Origin: JBEKYD01 sp049509915
GTDB lineage: Bacteria > Acidobacteriota > Terriglobia > Bryobacterales > Bryobacteraceae
Direction: 5' to 3'
NCBI GenBank assembly: GCA_049509915.1
Contig: JBEKZL010000055.1
Span: forward strand, 1-30,509
DNA length: 30,509 nt
A model generated the notes under the pieces. It was not told where the DNA came from, did not search any database, and saw nothing but the letters and a program-made list of their open reading frames with translations. Made by a program: the position numbers and the translations under genes. Below are positions 20,117 to 30,509 of this stretch, piece by piece (the first letter of the stretch is position 1; each line of letters starts with the position of its first letter).

Positions 20117-22297
20117 TTACTGTGTGAGCATCATCTGAGCGCGCCAGAACGCGAACTTCTGCGCCGTCGGCTGCAGCACGCTCACCTGGCAGGTATATCT
20201 CCCGGGAACCAGTTTGGCCAGGGGCACGGCGAAGCGAAGCGGCAGCGCCTTCGATTTCTCGTTCAGACCCTCGGTGACTTCAAGCGGCGCCGTTTGGAAT
20301 GCCAGCGACTTGCCGCGATAGAAGCTCACGCTGGCGACGATCGGCTGCGTCGTGTCGGCGGTGGGCTCGTAGGCTTCCAGATACACATACATCTGCTGCG
20401 ACTTATTAAATACGCGCGTCACACTCGGCACCAGCTTCTCCCCGTTCTCGACCAGTGGATTCGCGGCGAGCAGCTTCTTGTCTTTTTCGGCGCTAAATAC
20501 GGCCGCGCTGAGCGGGGTTCGCTGGCTCGACAGCACCACCGAGCTGATCGGCAATTGTTTGTCGGTACCCAGATCCGGAATAGTAAACTTGGCGTTATAG
20601 GTTCCCATCTTGCCAGTGGCATTGTCGCGCGCCAGGAAGCGCACCGAGTATTGGCCCGGGGCCAGGGTAAAGCCGGTATCGTACACGATAGGGCTCTTGG
20701 CGAGCTGCGCGGCGGTCTCGCCCCTGAGCTTGATTTCCACCGAGTCGCGCACGTTCTGCACGGTTTTGCCGGCGCCGTCCGTGACCACTCCGATAAAGTC
20801 GATCTTGGCGGTGTCGGCGCCGCCGTGTTGCGCCATCGCAAGCTCGCTGCCGGGGATCTTGGCCACCACCGGCACGAAGTAGCGGTCCTTCGCCAAGCGG
20901 AAATAATCCACCTCCAGATCCACGGTCAGATCGGTGACCGGATCGCCCAGCATCAGCGCCTCGGCTAACTGGCGCTCCTTGTCTTCCCCGCTAGTCTTAC
21001 CGAATTCCTTGCCGGCGTAGTAACCCTGGCGGTAATCGAGCTTGGCCGTGACACCCTCGTTCTTGAGGACGATCTTGATACGCCGGAACTTACCGTCCAA
21101 CTTATCGTTGGAGGTATAGTAGCCGACAATGTAGTAACTCAAAATATCTTTCTGCGCCTGCACGATGCCGTTGGACAGTTGGTTATCGTCCAGCAACACC
21201 TTACCGCCGGTATCGGAAGCGAGCGTGAAGAGGGTTTCCTGCTGAGCCTGGAAATCGCTGGTGCCGGCGCGTGCGGAGCTGCCCGAATACATGGCTTGGC
21301 TGCCGGGCGATTCCTTGGTGGCATCTCCCAACGGAGCTTGCGCCACCAGGCCCCGCGCGTCTATCGGGTAGAACGCGACGTTGGCGCGGATGGCGGCGTT
21401 GATGGTGGCCTGCAGCTCCGCCTGGTTATCGAAGCCGTTGCGCGTCATGCCGCTGGCGAAATAAACCAGCGCCTTTTTCTCGTTCAGCGACGCCAGCTTC
21501 TTCACTGCCGTGGCCAGCGCGTCGAGCTGCCGGTCGGTATTGAATATGTTGAACTCGGTATCGTCCTGCTGGAAGGCCGCGCCGGTGTCGGAGGCGCTGT
21601 CGTCGCTGACCGTCTCGTCCATCCCCGAACCTTCGCCAATCACCAGGTTCCTGACGTCCTTGAGCAACAGGTCGCGATCGTCGGTAAAATCCTCCACCAC
21701 TTTGACGTCGCTCGAAAAGGTCATAATTGCCATCAGGTCGGAGGCAGTCATCTGCGTTTTGATGAACTTTTGCGCGGCGCTCTGGGCGCGCATCTGGTCC
21801 TGAATCGGCATGGACGTCATATCGAAAAACATCACCAGCAGCCGCCGGTCCTGGTATTTCAGGTCGCCCGGTTTTTCAGGCGCGATGTCGTTGCGGGTAA
21901 CGGGCTTTACGGCATCGGCGGCGGGCGCCGAAGTTGGAGCCGCGGGCGCATCAGCTACGGCCGGGCGCTGCTGGAGCTGTTGCGGTCGCTGCGTCTGCTC
22001 AGCCGGCGCCGTTTCCAGGCTTTCGTATTGAAATACGTCGATTTTCTGCGGCTTACCGTCTTCGGTGACCAAGAAGTCGCCGGCCTTGAGTCCTTGCACC
22101 GGGTTGCCGTTTTTATCTTTCACGATGACGTCTTCGACCACCAGTTGCCGCGTCGTCGTGAAGGTCGCATTGCCTTGGGTGGCGACCAGCGCCCGTGAGT
22201 TCGGCGGCGTGGAGGATGGCGCGGGCGCTGGTTGAGGCGCCTGTTGTGCCCCAGCCGCCATCGCCCAAACCAGGAAAGCCGCCAGAACGGGCCGCAT
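20117..22297 (-). CDS. Secreted VWFA-related protein of the acidobacterial type (TIGR03436-like)
   Basis: About 726 residues from ATG 22297, which gives a clean signal peptide (MRPVLAAFLVWAMAAGAQQ). ATG 22345 and GTG 22372 are alternatives, but 22345 lies in a repeat that ends in AATG. After a Pro/Ala linker comes a short strand domain (LVVEDVIVKDKNGNPVQGLK, FLVTEDGKPQKIDVFQYE), and a second Gln/Pro/Ala linker. The VWA domain starts at RRLLVMFFDMTSMP, where DMTSM stands in for the DxSxS metal site. Further on come ALVYFASGMTRNG and FYPIDARGLVA, then LASDTGGKVLLDDNQLSNGI with SYYIVGYYTSND, all typical of this acidobacterial family. A long C-terminal beta region follows. Function is unknown; VWA domains mediate adhesion. 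The TonB-type gene ends 83 nt upstream. Confidence 0.92.
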   Translation of the reverse strand: MRPVLAAFLVWAMAAGAQQAPQPAPAPSSTPPNSRALVATQGNATFTTTRQLVVEDVIVKDKNGNPVQGLKAGDFLVTEDGKPQKIDVFQYESLETAPAEQTQRPQQLQQRPAVADAPAAPTSAPAADAVKPVTRNDIAPEKPGDLKYQDRRLLVMFFDMTSMPIQDQMRAQSAAQKFIKTQMTASDLMAIMTFSSDVKVVEDFTDDRDLLLKDVRNLVIGEGSGMDETVSDDSASDTGAAFQQDDTEFNIFNTDRQLDALATAVKKLASLNEKKALVYFASGMTRNGFDNQAELQATINAAIRANVAFYPIDARGLVAQAPLGDATKESPGSQAMYSGSSARAGTSDFQAQQETLFTLASDTGGKVLLDDNQLSNGIVQAQKDILSYYIVGYYTSNDKLDGKFRRIKIVLKNEGVTAKLDYRQGYYAGKEFGKTSGEDKERQLAEALMLGDPVTDLTVDLEVDYFRLAKDRYFVPVVAKIPGSELAMAQHGGADTAKIDFIGVVTDGAGKTVQNVRDSVEIKLRGETAAQLAKSPIVYDTGFTLAPGQYSVRFLARDNATGKMGTYNAKFTIPDLGTDKQLPISSVVLSSQRTPLSAAVFSAEKDKKLLAANPLVENGEKLVPSVTRVFNKSQQMYVYLEAYEPTADTTQPIVASVSFYRGKSLAFQTAPLEVTEGLNEKSKALPLRFAVPLAKLVPGRYTCQVSVLQPTAQKFAFWRAQMMLTQ

Positions 22298-22342
22298 GGA
22301 ACCTGGAGTCGTGGCGTCGAGTTCGCGATGCAGCTTGGCTTT

Positions 22343-22380
22343 CATTCTGACTTCTGTCTCCTGACTTCTCACTTCTTCTT
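22343..22380 (-). repeat. Degenerate heptamer array (AAGTCAG type) between TonB-type and VWFA genes
   Basis: On the minus strand successive units read AAGTGAG, AAGTCAG, GAGACAG, AAGTCAG and then AATG. The array covers the end of the TonB-type gene and the gap before the VWFA gene. The same type of array ending in AATG occurs twice, in inverted orientation, at 29815-29902. Confidence 0.65.
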
Positions 22381-25300
22381 TAGAACCTGAAACGAAGCGT
22401 GGCCGTCATGGCGCGCATGGCGTTGGCGGCGGTTGGCAATCCGAACTGGGCGTTGCCGTAGATCGTGTTATAGGCCGTCCAGGTCACGTGGTTGAGAATA
22501 TTAGTGGCATCGAAGCGAAGGTCGACGCTGCGGCGCTCGCCTATACGGAAAATGCGGCCGGCCGAGGCGTTCACGGCGAATTGTACCGGCCCGGCAATAA
22601 TGCCGCGGCCGGCATCGCCCCACTCGCCGGCGGGCGGAGCGCCGAACGCGGCGGTGTTGAAATAATAGCCAGGCTGTTCGGCAGAGAGCGGCCCTCCCAG
22701 GTATTCGGCGCGGGTGGTACCGGTGATGCCGCTGCCGGTGGCGACGCGGCTCGAAATAATCGGCGTCAGCGGCAGACCGCTGCCCAGGGTCAGGCTGGGC
22801 CCGAGGGTCCAATCCTTCAGCAGCGCGCCTTTGAACCCGCTGACTAGTGCGCCGCCGCGGTTGCCCATCCCGGTGGAATACTGCAGAGTCAGGTTCAGCG
22901 TGTTGGCCCGATTGAAGCTCGAAAGCGAGCGTTCGGCGTCCAGGTCCAGCCAGTTCTGGGCATAGGGAGCGTTGCCGAATCCGGCGGCGCCGCGGCCGCC
23001 CACAGCTTGCGAATCGTCGATCGCCTTGGAGTGGGTGTAGATCACGTTGCCCAGAAACCCGCTGCGGAAGCGGCGCTGCAACTGCACCGACCCCATTTCG
23101 TATTCCGAATCGGCGCCCGAGGTTTCGTAGGCGTAGCCGGAGGGATACACGCTCGGCATCGCGCCAGTCGGAACCGTGTTGGGCAGAAACTCCTGCACCA
23201 GGTGCGTACCCTTATTGCCGTTGTAAATCACCGTCAACACCAGCGCATCCGGCAGGCTCTGCTGCACCAGCGTCTGCCAGTAGTGTAAGTAACCGATGCG
23301 GAAATTGGGGTCGAGGGCGAAGGTCTGCAAGGTCGAGGACGCCAACTGCTGGGTGAGACCCGTCGCCATGTTAAAGAGCGTGGCGGCGGAATTCGCCTGG
23401 CTCAGACTATAGGAGAGCGGAGCCTGCTGCGCCATATTGCTGGCCAGCGGCTGAAAGACCGAGGTGTTGTAGTAGACGCCGTAACCGGCGCGTACCACGG
23501 TGGAGTGCTTGGCGAAAGGCTTCCAGGCAAGTCCCAGGCGGGGCTGGAATTCATGATAGTCGGGACGGACCAGCGCCGAGGGCAATCCCGCCGCGCCGGC
23601 CGAGGCGCAGCCCGGCACCGTCGTACCGCAAACCGGGGATTCGGAAACGAAGTCCTGCGCCACGGCGAGATTTACCAGGCGGTTTTGGAGCTCGGTGACC
23701 GGCGCCTGGAAATCCCAGCGGACGCCGATGTTGAGCGTCAACCGGTTCGATACGCGCCAGTCGTCGGCTACATAACCATCCAACCATGAAGCGCGGAAGT
23801 ATTTGTCGGCGTTGCCGTAGGCGATGGATTCGGTATCCGGATAACCCAGCAGAAAGTCGGCGAAATCGTAACCCGATAAGTTGCCGGTAAAGGCGAAAGA
23901 CCCGCGCGGGTTGGCTTGCGAAAACGCATTGAAATCCAGTCGCCGGTAATCCGCGCCAAAGGTGATATTGTGAGCCCCGTGTACCCAGAGAAGGCTGTCG
24001 CTCAGGGCACTGGTGTTATTGTGATTCAGGGAGTAATTCGAGTCGCTGAGGCCGGCAAATCCGCTCGAAAAACTCAAGCTCGGCGGTCCCCAGAAATACG
24101 AAGCCTGATCGTTGCCCTCGATGCCGAGCGCGGCCGACGCGTCCTCCCTGATGTTATAGAAGTACGGCAGGGTGTTAGTCGCCGACCGGCTGAAGCTGTA
24201 AGTCGCGGTATTGATGACTCGGGTGGTGAAGTGATAAATCCAGGACAGGCTGCTGTTGATGCCGGTCATCTTAGTGGTATCGATGAAGTTGAACAGGTTG
24301 GGATTGGTGGCGTTGTTGTGTTGCCAGGAAAAGCGGCCATTAACCTGATTCTTGGCGTTGATCGTCTGGCTGACTCGGGTATTGATGTTAGTCTGGTTGG
24401 TGATGCCGGTAAGGGGCGCCTGGTAATTATAGGCGCCGCTGGAATTGGGCTGCGGATAGTAATTCAGAAACGCCAGAGCTTGGGGGCTGACGGCGGAAGC
24501 GGGAATTGCGTTGCCGGCGAAGGGCGAGCCATTCAGCGGATTGGTGAGCGTAATGGGGGCTCCGGAGGTGCTGGTGAGGCCCGCGAAATCGCCGTTGCGC
24601 TCCGCCTGAGTGGGTACGAGCGTAGTCGCGACGGAAGAACTGCGCTGCCGCGTCAGCTGATAATTAAAGATGAAAGTCGTATTGCGGCCGCTCAGCAGAT
24701 GAGGGATCTTCAACGGGCCGCCGACCATTCCGGAGCTGCGCAGTTGGTTGAAGCCGGGCTTGGGGGTTTTCTCGCCGTTGAGAGAGAAGTTCTGAGCGTC
24801 GAGGGCGGAGTTATTCAGCACCACGGCTAGGTTCCCGTTCAGGCGCATGCGGGCATCGCGCCGTCCGTTACCGAAGGAATTCCGATTGCCCCCGCGCCCG
24901 CCGCGCCCGCCAAAACCGCCGCCGCCGCGCCCGCCAAAACCGCCGCCGCCGCGTCCGCCGAATCCGCCGCCTCCCGCCATGGGCCCGCCGCGCCCACCGG
25001 GACCACCACCGGGGCCACCGCCGCCCATGGGGTTGGCGTTCATGCCCGGGCCGCTGGGCGTATTCATGCCGTCCATGCCGCCTGGGCCAAAGCCGTTCAT
25101 GCCGCCGGGACCGCCCCAGCCGCTCTGTTGTGGCATCCCCAGCTCGCTCGAAACCGAGCCGTTCAACATTAAAGCATCGGAGGAATCGCCGCCAGCCATG
25201 GCTTCGGCGCCCGTACTAGTATCGGTATTCAGGCCGTCGCCGGTGGCGTTCAAGTCCATCCGCTGGAAACCGCTCTGCGCGGCGGCCTGTCGCAAAGACG

Positions 25301-25823
25301 GGCGGGTGGTGACGCCATTAGCCCCGCCACGAGCACCCGGCCCGCCGCCGTTTCTGTTCTGCGTGTTGGAGGCGGTAGTCGCAGTTGGCGCCGCCGGTGG
25401 GGCGGCTGGGTTGGCGGGAGCCGATGGCGCGCTGGGGGATGCCGCTACCGGGCCTGCCGCCAGCGCCGCGGGAGCCGGCGCCAAGGACTGCCGCAGCGCC
25501 GTTAGCGAAAGCAGGTGCAGATCCCAGATCGGGAAGGGCGCGTCGGGAGCAACGCCGATCTCCCGCGTCAGCGGGGCAAAGCCCAACATTTCAATCCGCA
25601 GCGTCCACACGCCCTCGCCCAGGTTCGGAAATCGGTATAGGCCTTGATCGTCGGTGGTCGTAACCAGGCTCTTATCGCCTTCGGTGACGGTTACAGTAGC
25701 TCCCGGCACCGGTATTCCGCCGGACTTGACGAAGCCGTGATGCTCGTAGGCCAGCAGCGAAGTAACCGCCAGACCAAGAGCCAACAGGCGAGTGAAAAAA
25801 CAGCGTAAGCGGTGGTCAGCCAT
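22380..25823 (-). CDS. TonB-dependent-receptor-like outer-membrane protein with carboxypeptidase-regulatory domain
   Basis: About 1147 residues from ATG 25823 (open frame to 25895). A signal peptide (MADHRLRCFFTRLLALGLAV) precedes a carboxypeptidase-regulatory-like beta domain at about 28-100 (GGIPVPGATVTVTEGDKSLV, TTTDDQGLYRFPNLGEGVW). Then come a Pro/Ala-rich linker (about 115-150) and a Gly-rich segment (about 235-314). The barrel region has blocks common in acidobacterial Oar-like proteins: SGRNTTFIFNYQLTRQRSSS, TLVPTQAERNGDFAGL, DDWRVSNRLTLNIGVRWDFQ, LNLTLQYSTGMGNRGG, and a terminal ATLRFRF ending in Phe. It should form an outer-membrane channel for unknown large substrates. A canonical plug domain could not be recognised between linker and barrel. 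It is co-directional with the VWFA gene. Confidence 0.92.
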   Translation of the reverse strand: MADHRLRCFFTRLLALGLAVTSLLAYEHHGFVKSGGIPVPGATVTVTEGDKSLVTTTDDQGLYRFPNLGEGVWTLRIEMLGFAPLTREIGVAPDAPFPIWDLHLLSLTALRQSLAPAPAALAAGPVAASPSAPSAPANPAAPPAAPTATTASNTQNRNGGGPGARGGANGVTTRPSLRQAAAQSGFQRMDLNATGDGLNTDTSTGAEAMAGGDSSDALMLNGSVSSELGMPQQSGWGGPGGMNGFGPGGMDGMNTPSGPGMNANPMGGGGPGGGPGGRGGPMAGGGGFGGRGGGGFGGRGGGGFGGRGGRGGNRNSFGNGRRDARMRLNGNLAVVLNNSALDAQNFSLNGEKTPKPGFNQLRSSGMVGGPLKIPHLLSGRNTTFIFNYQLTRQRSSSVATTLVPTQAERNGDFAGLTSTSGAPITLTNPLNGSPFAGNAIPASAVSPQALAFLNYYPQPNSSGAYNYQAPLTGITNQTNINTRVSQTINAKNQVNGRFSWQHNNATNPNLFNFIDTTKMTGINSSLSWIYHFTTRVINTATYSFSRSATNTLPYFYNIREDASAALGIEGNDQASYFWGPPSLSFSSGFAGLSDSNYSLNHNNTSALSDSLLWVHGAHNITFGADYRRLDFNAFSQANPRGSFAFTGNLSGYDFADFLLGYPDTESIAYGNADKYFRASWLDGYVADDWRVSNRLTLNIGVRWDFQAPVTELQNRLVNLAVAQDFVSESPVCGTTVPGCASAGAAGLPSALVRPDYHEFQPRLGLAWKPFAKHSTVVRAGYGVYYNTSVFQPLASNMAQQAPLSYSLSQANSAATLFNMATGLTQQLASSTLQTFALDPNFRIGYLHYWQTLVQQSLPDALVLTVIYNGNKGTHLVQEFLPNTVPTGAMPSVYPSGYAYETSGADSEYEMGSVQLQRRFRSGFLGNVIYTHSKAIDDSQAVGGRGAAGFGNAPYAQNWLDLDAERSLSSFNRANTLNLTLQYSTGMGNRGGALVSGFKGALLKDWTLGPSLTLGSGLPLTPIISSRVATGSGITGTTRAEYLGGPLSAEQPGYYFNTAAFGAPPAGEWGDAGRGIIAGPVQFAVNASAGRIFRIGERRSVDLRFDATNILNHVTWTAYNTIYGNAQFGLPTAANAMRAMTATLRFRF
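24898..24980 (-). repeat. 24-bp tandem repeats coding GGFGGRGG units in the TonB-type gene
   Basis: Three near-identical 24-nt units encode GGGGFGGRGG-like repeats at about residues 283-308. They are the most regular part of a Gly-rich segment spanning about 24882-25121. Repeat number could vary by slippage. Confidence 0.8.
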
Positions 25824-25945
25824 GGGGTAACTGCAAATGGAGGCGCACCGGCCCCACCGAATGTTACCCGCGCCCGCCGCGGCGGAAAGTTCCACAAGTT
25901 GCGCGTCTGGGAGGATTAACCCGGACAGATGCCGAGCCGGTGCAA

Positions 25946-28042
<2,097 letters not shown>

Positions 28043-28335
28043 CTCGTTCGGACTCCTCCTGGCGGCTCCAGTTGCCCCAGCGTCGATTTAGACATCAATA
28101 ATCTGAAGAATGACGACCTTAAAAGCGAGTATAGTCATCGCACTTGCGGCGATCCTACTTCTTGCCATTAAAACGTTGAAATTATTGGTTGTATTGGCGC
28201 GTTCCGGGGTCGAACGGAGAAACCGCCGATGGTCGCGGAAGCAGTTGCTAGCCGCTTGAGGATAAAAGATTTAGCTTGCGACGTGCGGCGCGGGGCCGGA
28301 GGCGGCGGACCAGCTATCGTGGGGCGGCAAACGCC

Positions 28336-28382
28336 TGATTTTTCGGGATGAGAGCAAGGTCCAGAGAAGCTTTGAAAAATCA
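28336..28382. repeat. Perfect 9-bp inverted repeat with 29-nt spacer
   Basis: TGATTTTTC at 28336-28344 and GAAAAATCA at 28374-28382. The AT-rich arms contrast with the GC-rich surroundings. It could be a two-site operator or part of a decayed mobile element. No function can be assigned. Confidence 0.5.
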
Positions 28383-28407
28383 AATTCGAGCTGCGACAAG
28401 AATCGGC

Positions 28408-28436
28408 GGGCAGGCGGAATCGCCTGCCCCACCAAG
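28408..28436. repeat. Strong palindrome related to the insertion in waaA-lpxK
   Basis: GGGCAGGCG-GAAT-CGCCTGCCC (28408-28429) is a perfect 9-bp stem with a 4-nt loop, followed by CACCAAG. The shared tail GCCCCACCAAG also ends the double palindrome at 7128-7174. It lies about 31 nt past the stop of the small secreted protein gene and may end its transcript, although no T-tract follows. Confidence 0.65.
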
Positions 28437-28459
28437 GGACCGTCGCTGGCACCCCCGCT

Positions 28460-28825
28460 TCAGGAGCGTTTCACCACCAGGTCGGTGCCCCACGATCCAT
28501 CTTCCGTCCCCATGCTGAAGTGGATTTCGTCACCGGCGATCTTGCCCGAATAAATCACCTTGTAGGTGCTGCCTTCGTAGTCCACACTCACCCAGAACGT
28601 GACCTGGTCGTCTTTGATCTTGCCTTCTTTGATTTCCGCCGGGTCGGTCGGCAGGCCGTTGATGGTGCCGGTGAGAGCATCGGCATCAGCCTTCAACAGG
28701 AGCGTCACTGGCACTTGGCTCCCCTGGAAATCGAACGAACCCTTCCACGTTCCCGTAACGTCCGCCGCCGGCAGCGCGGCCGCGGCAAGCAACATCGCCA
28801 CCATACCAATCAACAGACTCTTCAT
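28460..28825 (-). CDS. Small secreted beta-rich protein of unknown function
   Basis: A 121-residue protein from ATG 28825. The start is well supported by GGAGGAG about 6 nt upstream and a signal peptide (MKSLLIGMVAMLLAAAALPA); an upstream extension of the frame to 28987 looks non-coding. The mature part of about 100 residues begins DVTGTWKGSFDFQGSQVPVT and alternates strands and turns (LTGTINGLPTDPAEIKEGKI, DQVTFWVSVDYEGSTYKVIY, KIAGDEIHFSM). This gives the look of a small lipocalin-like barrel, with GTW near the start as in lipocalins. No binding residues can be named. It is divergent from the cyclophilin gene. A palindrome follows its stop. Confidence 0.85.
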   Translation of the reverse strand: MKSLLIGMVAMLLAAAALPAADVTGTWKGSFDFQGSQVPVTLLLKADADALTGTINGLPTDPAEIKEGKIKDDQVTFWVSVDYEGSTYKVIYSGKIAGDEIHFSMGTEDGSWGTDLVVKRS

Positions 28826-29141
28826 GGACGCTCCTCCACACTCGCTCAGCCAACGGCGCGGCCGAATACTCAACCTCGGGCGAACCCCTGGTTGCCCTAT
28901 TCTAACAGTATGTTCCGGCGACATGGAAGGTGGGGAAGGCCGATGCGCTCCACCGCCGCTCGGCCCGAATCGGAATTGCGCCCCCACGGGTCACATTCCG
29001 TAGCCCCACGCCCGGCTTTGTCTCAGCCCGGAACGCAAGTTGCTTATCGGCCGCGGCGGGCGAAACTGTAGGGCAGACGGCGGAATGGGCTCTCTCGCGC
29101 CGAGCAAGGGTATAAAATGGGTGCTCGATACGGATATGCGA
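28826..29141. other. Divergent intergenic region between small secreted protein and cyclophilin genes
   Basis: About 316 bp without a supported gene; it must hold both promoters. On the plus strand TATAAAAT (29111-29118) lies 24 nt before the cyclophilin ATG and looks like a -10, but its -35 is poor. On the minus strand TAGAAT-like sequence near 28900 could serve the small secreted protein gene. Short open frames in it lack ribosome sites and protein-like composition. Confidence 0.45.
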
Positions 29142-29816
29142 ATGAAACGATTAGCGGTTCAGACGTCGCTTGTGATGTCGATGGCGTGGTGCGTGTTGGC
29201 GCAAGCGCCTCAGCCCGCGTCGGCACCCCGGCCGGACGGGCTCTACGCGACTTTCCAGACGTCCATGGGCACCATTGTGGCGCAGTTGTTCGAAAAGGAA
29301 ACTCCGCTCACGGTGCAGAACTTCGTGGGTCTGGCCAAGGGCACCAAGCCGTGGCTCGATCCGCGGACTAAAGCAATGGTACGCAAACCGATGTACAACG
29401 GCCTGATTTTTCACCGCGTGATGCTGGACGGGATGATCCAGTCGGGCGACCCGACCGGGACCGGCGATGGCACCGGCGGCATCAAGTTGAAAGACGAGAT
29501 TCGCGCCAGTCTGAAGTTCGACCAACCCGGCCGCCTGGCGATGGCGAACACCGGCGAACCCAACAGCGGCTCGTGCCAGTGGTTCATCACCCAAGCCTCT
29601 CCCATTCCGAGCTATAACGGAAGCTACACCATCTTCGGCCAGGTGGTGGAAGGGCAGGACGTGGTCAAAGCTATTTCGCGCGCGCCCGGCGCGGTGGCGG
29701 CGAACAACAATCGGCCCAAGAATCCACCGAAGCTGATTAGCGTCACCATCGACCGTGTCGGCCCGCCGCCAGCCGGACCGCCGACCTTCCAGAAAGCAGC
29801 GCCGGCGAAGAAGTGA
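29142..29816 (+). CDS. Secreted cyclophilin-type peptidyl-prolyl cis-trans isomerase
   Basis: About 224 residues from ATG 29142 (ATG 29136 is equally possible; the frame is open to 29040). An N-terminal signal peptide (MKRLAVQTSLVMSMAWCVLA, ending near AQA) points to the periplasm. The cyclophilin domain covers about 35-205: YATFQTSMGTIVAQLFEKET, TVQNFVGLAKGTK, the active-site stretch LIFHRVMLDGMIQSGDPTGT (Phe90, His91, Arg92), GRLAMANTGEPNSGSCQWFI, and YTIFGQVVEGQDVVKAIS. The enzyme speeds proline isomerisation in folding of exported proteins. The C-terminus is a short Pro/Ala/Lys tail. It is convergent with the prenyl synthase gene, and a long inverted repeat fills the gap. Confidence 0.95.
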   Translation: MKRLAVQTSLVMSMAWCVLAQAPQPASAPRPDGLYATFQTSMGTIVAQLFEKETPLTVQNFVGLAKGTKPWLDPRTKAMVRKPMYNGLIFHRVMLDGMIQSGDPTGTGDGTGGIKLKDEIRASLKFDQPGRLAMANTGEPNSGSCQWFITQASPIPSYNGSYTIFGQVVEGQDVVKAISRAPGAVAANNNRPKNPPKLISVTIDRVGPPPAGPPTFQKAAPAKK

Positions 29817-29902
29817 AGTTGAGAAGGCGGAAGTCGAGGAAGTTAGAATGTGCCGCTGCAGCCGGGGCATTCTAACTTCTGCCTTCTTACCTTCTCGACT
29901 TC
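29815..29902. repeat. Long imperfect inverted repeat of heptamer arrays between convergent genes
   Basis: The left arm (29815-29850) and the reverse complement of the right arm (29868-29902) share GAAGTYGAGAAGG at one end and GAAGTTAGAATG at the other, around a 17-nt GC-rich centre. Transcripts from either side could fold into a long hairpin, so it may end transcription of both the cyclophilin gene and the prenyl synthase gene. The arms are built of 7-8-nt units of AAGTCAG type, as at 22343-22380. Confidence 0.7.
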
Positions 29903-29915
29903 CATATCCCGCCCA

Positions 29916-30509
<594 letters not shown>

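Larger units (their letters stand above)
28043..28459. other. 417-bp intergenic stretch with palindromes upstream of the Tes-like gene
   Basis: No gene is supported here. The left part is relatively AT-rich and is likely the promoter region of the Tes-like gene: TATACT on the minus strand (28133-28128) could be a -10, about 86 nt before ATG 28042, but no good -35 was found. The right part contains an inverted repeat TGATTTTTC (28336-28344) / GAAAAATCA (28374-28382) and the strong palindrome 28408-28429 that follows the stop of the small secreted protein gene. Confidence 0.5.

Noticed and set aside
24882..25121. Regular repeats resembling a CRISPR array
   Set aside because: The repeats are contiguous, without spacers, and code for Gly-rich protein in the frame of the TonB-type gene.
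25846..25885. ECF-sigma-type promoter (GGAACTT) upstream of the TonB-type gene
   Set aside because: The -35-like GGAACTT is present on the minus strand, but no matching -10 at the expected distance was found.

Overview
The window reads as chromosomal DNA of an Acidobacteriota bacterium, most likely of the Solibacter/Bryobacter group. The basis is high GC with GC-rich third codon positions, a protein ending in the Solibacter-type C-terminal domain (TIGR03437 style), an acidobacterial VWFA-related protein (TIGR03436 style), a very large TonB-type outer-membrane protein with an N-terminal carboxypeptidase-regulatory-like domain, and a PEP-CTERM tail. This placement is inferred from protein families and was not tested by a search. 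No rRNA, tRNA, CRISPR array, transposase or integrase was seen.

Layout. 1-2560 (minus): hemB, a NarL-type histidine kinase and its response regulator form a tight run (12-nt gap, then an ATGA overlap); the regulator is cut by the left edge. 2777-5164 (minus): plsC and a HAMP-less chemotaxis receptor. 5165-5686: gene-poor, with a probable decayed small secreted-protein gene. 5687-8095 (minus): one gene fusing Kdo transferase (WaaA) to lipid A 4'-kinase (LpxK), carrying an in-frame palindromic insertion. 8079-13175 (plus): four genes: a secreted protein of unknown function, a large beta-propeller protein, a secreted helical-repeat protein and a small membrane protein. 13189-18284 (minus): a collagen-like PEP-CTERM protein, then an operon (listed here 3' to 5') of a secreted caspase-PEGA-TPR protein and two secreted DUF4384-like proteins. 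18470-19960 (minus): an MIO-type aromatic amino acid lyase or aminomutase. 20117-25823 (minus): a TonB-type receptor followed by a VWFA protein. 25946-28042 (minus): a 698-residue radical SAM protein resembling tetraether lipid synthase (Tes). 28460-30509: a small secreted protein, a secreted cyclophilin, and the C-terminal part of a polyprenyl diphosphate synthase.

How the genes fit together. Much of the window concerns the cell envelope: phospholipid acylation (PlsC), lipid A-Kdo assembly (WaaA-LpxK), possible membrane-spanning lipid synthesis (Tes-like), prenyl chain synthesis, an outer-membrane receptor, and many exported proteins. The genes sit in separate small operons, so this is a theme and not one pathway.

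The strongest leads are the Tes-like enzyme, which could link this organism to membrane-spanning lipids; the secreted caspase/DUF4384 operon with its own candidate promoter; the palindromic element inserted in frame in waaA-lpxK, with a relative near 28.4 kb; and the degenerate 7-bp repeat arrays at 22.3 and 29.8 kb.
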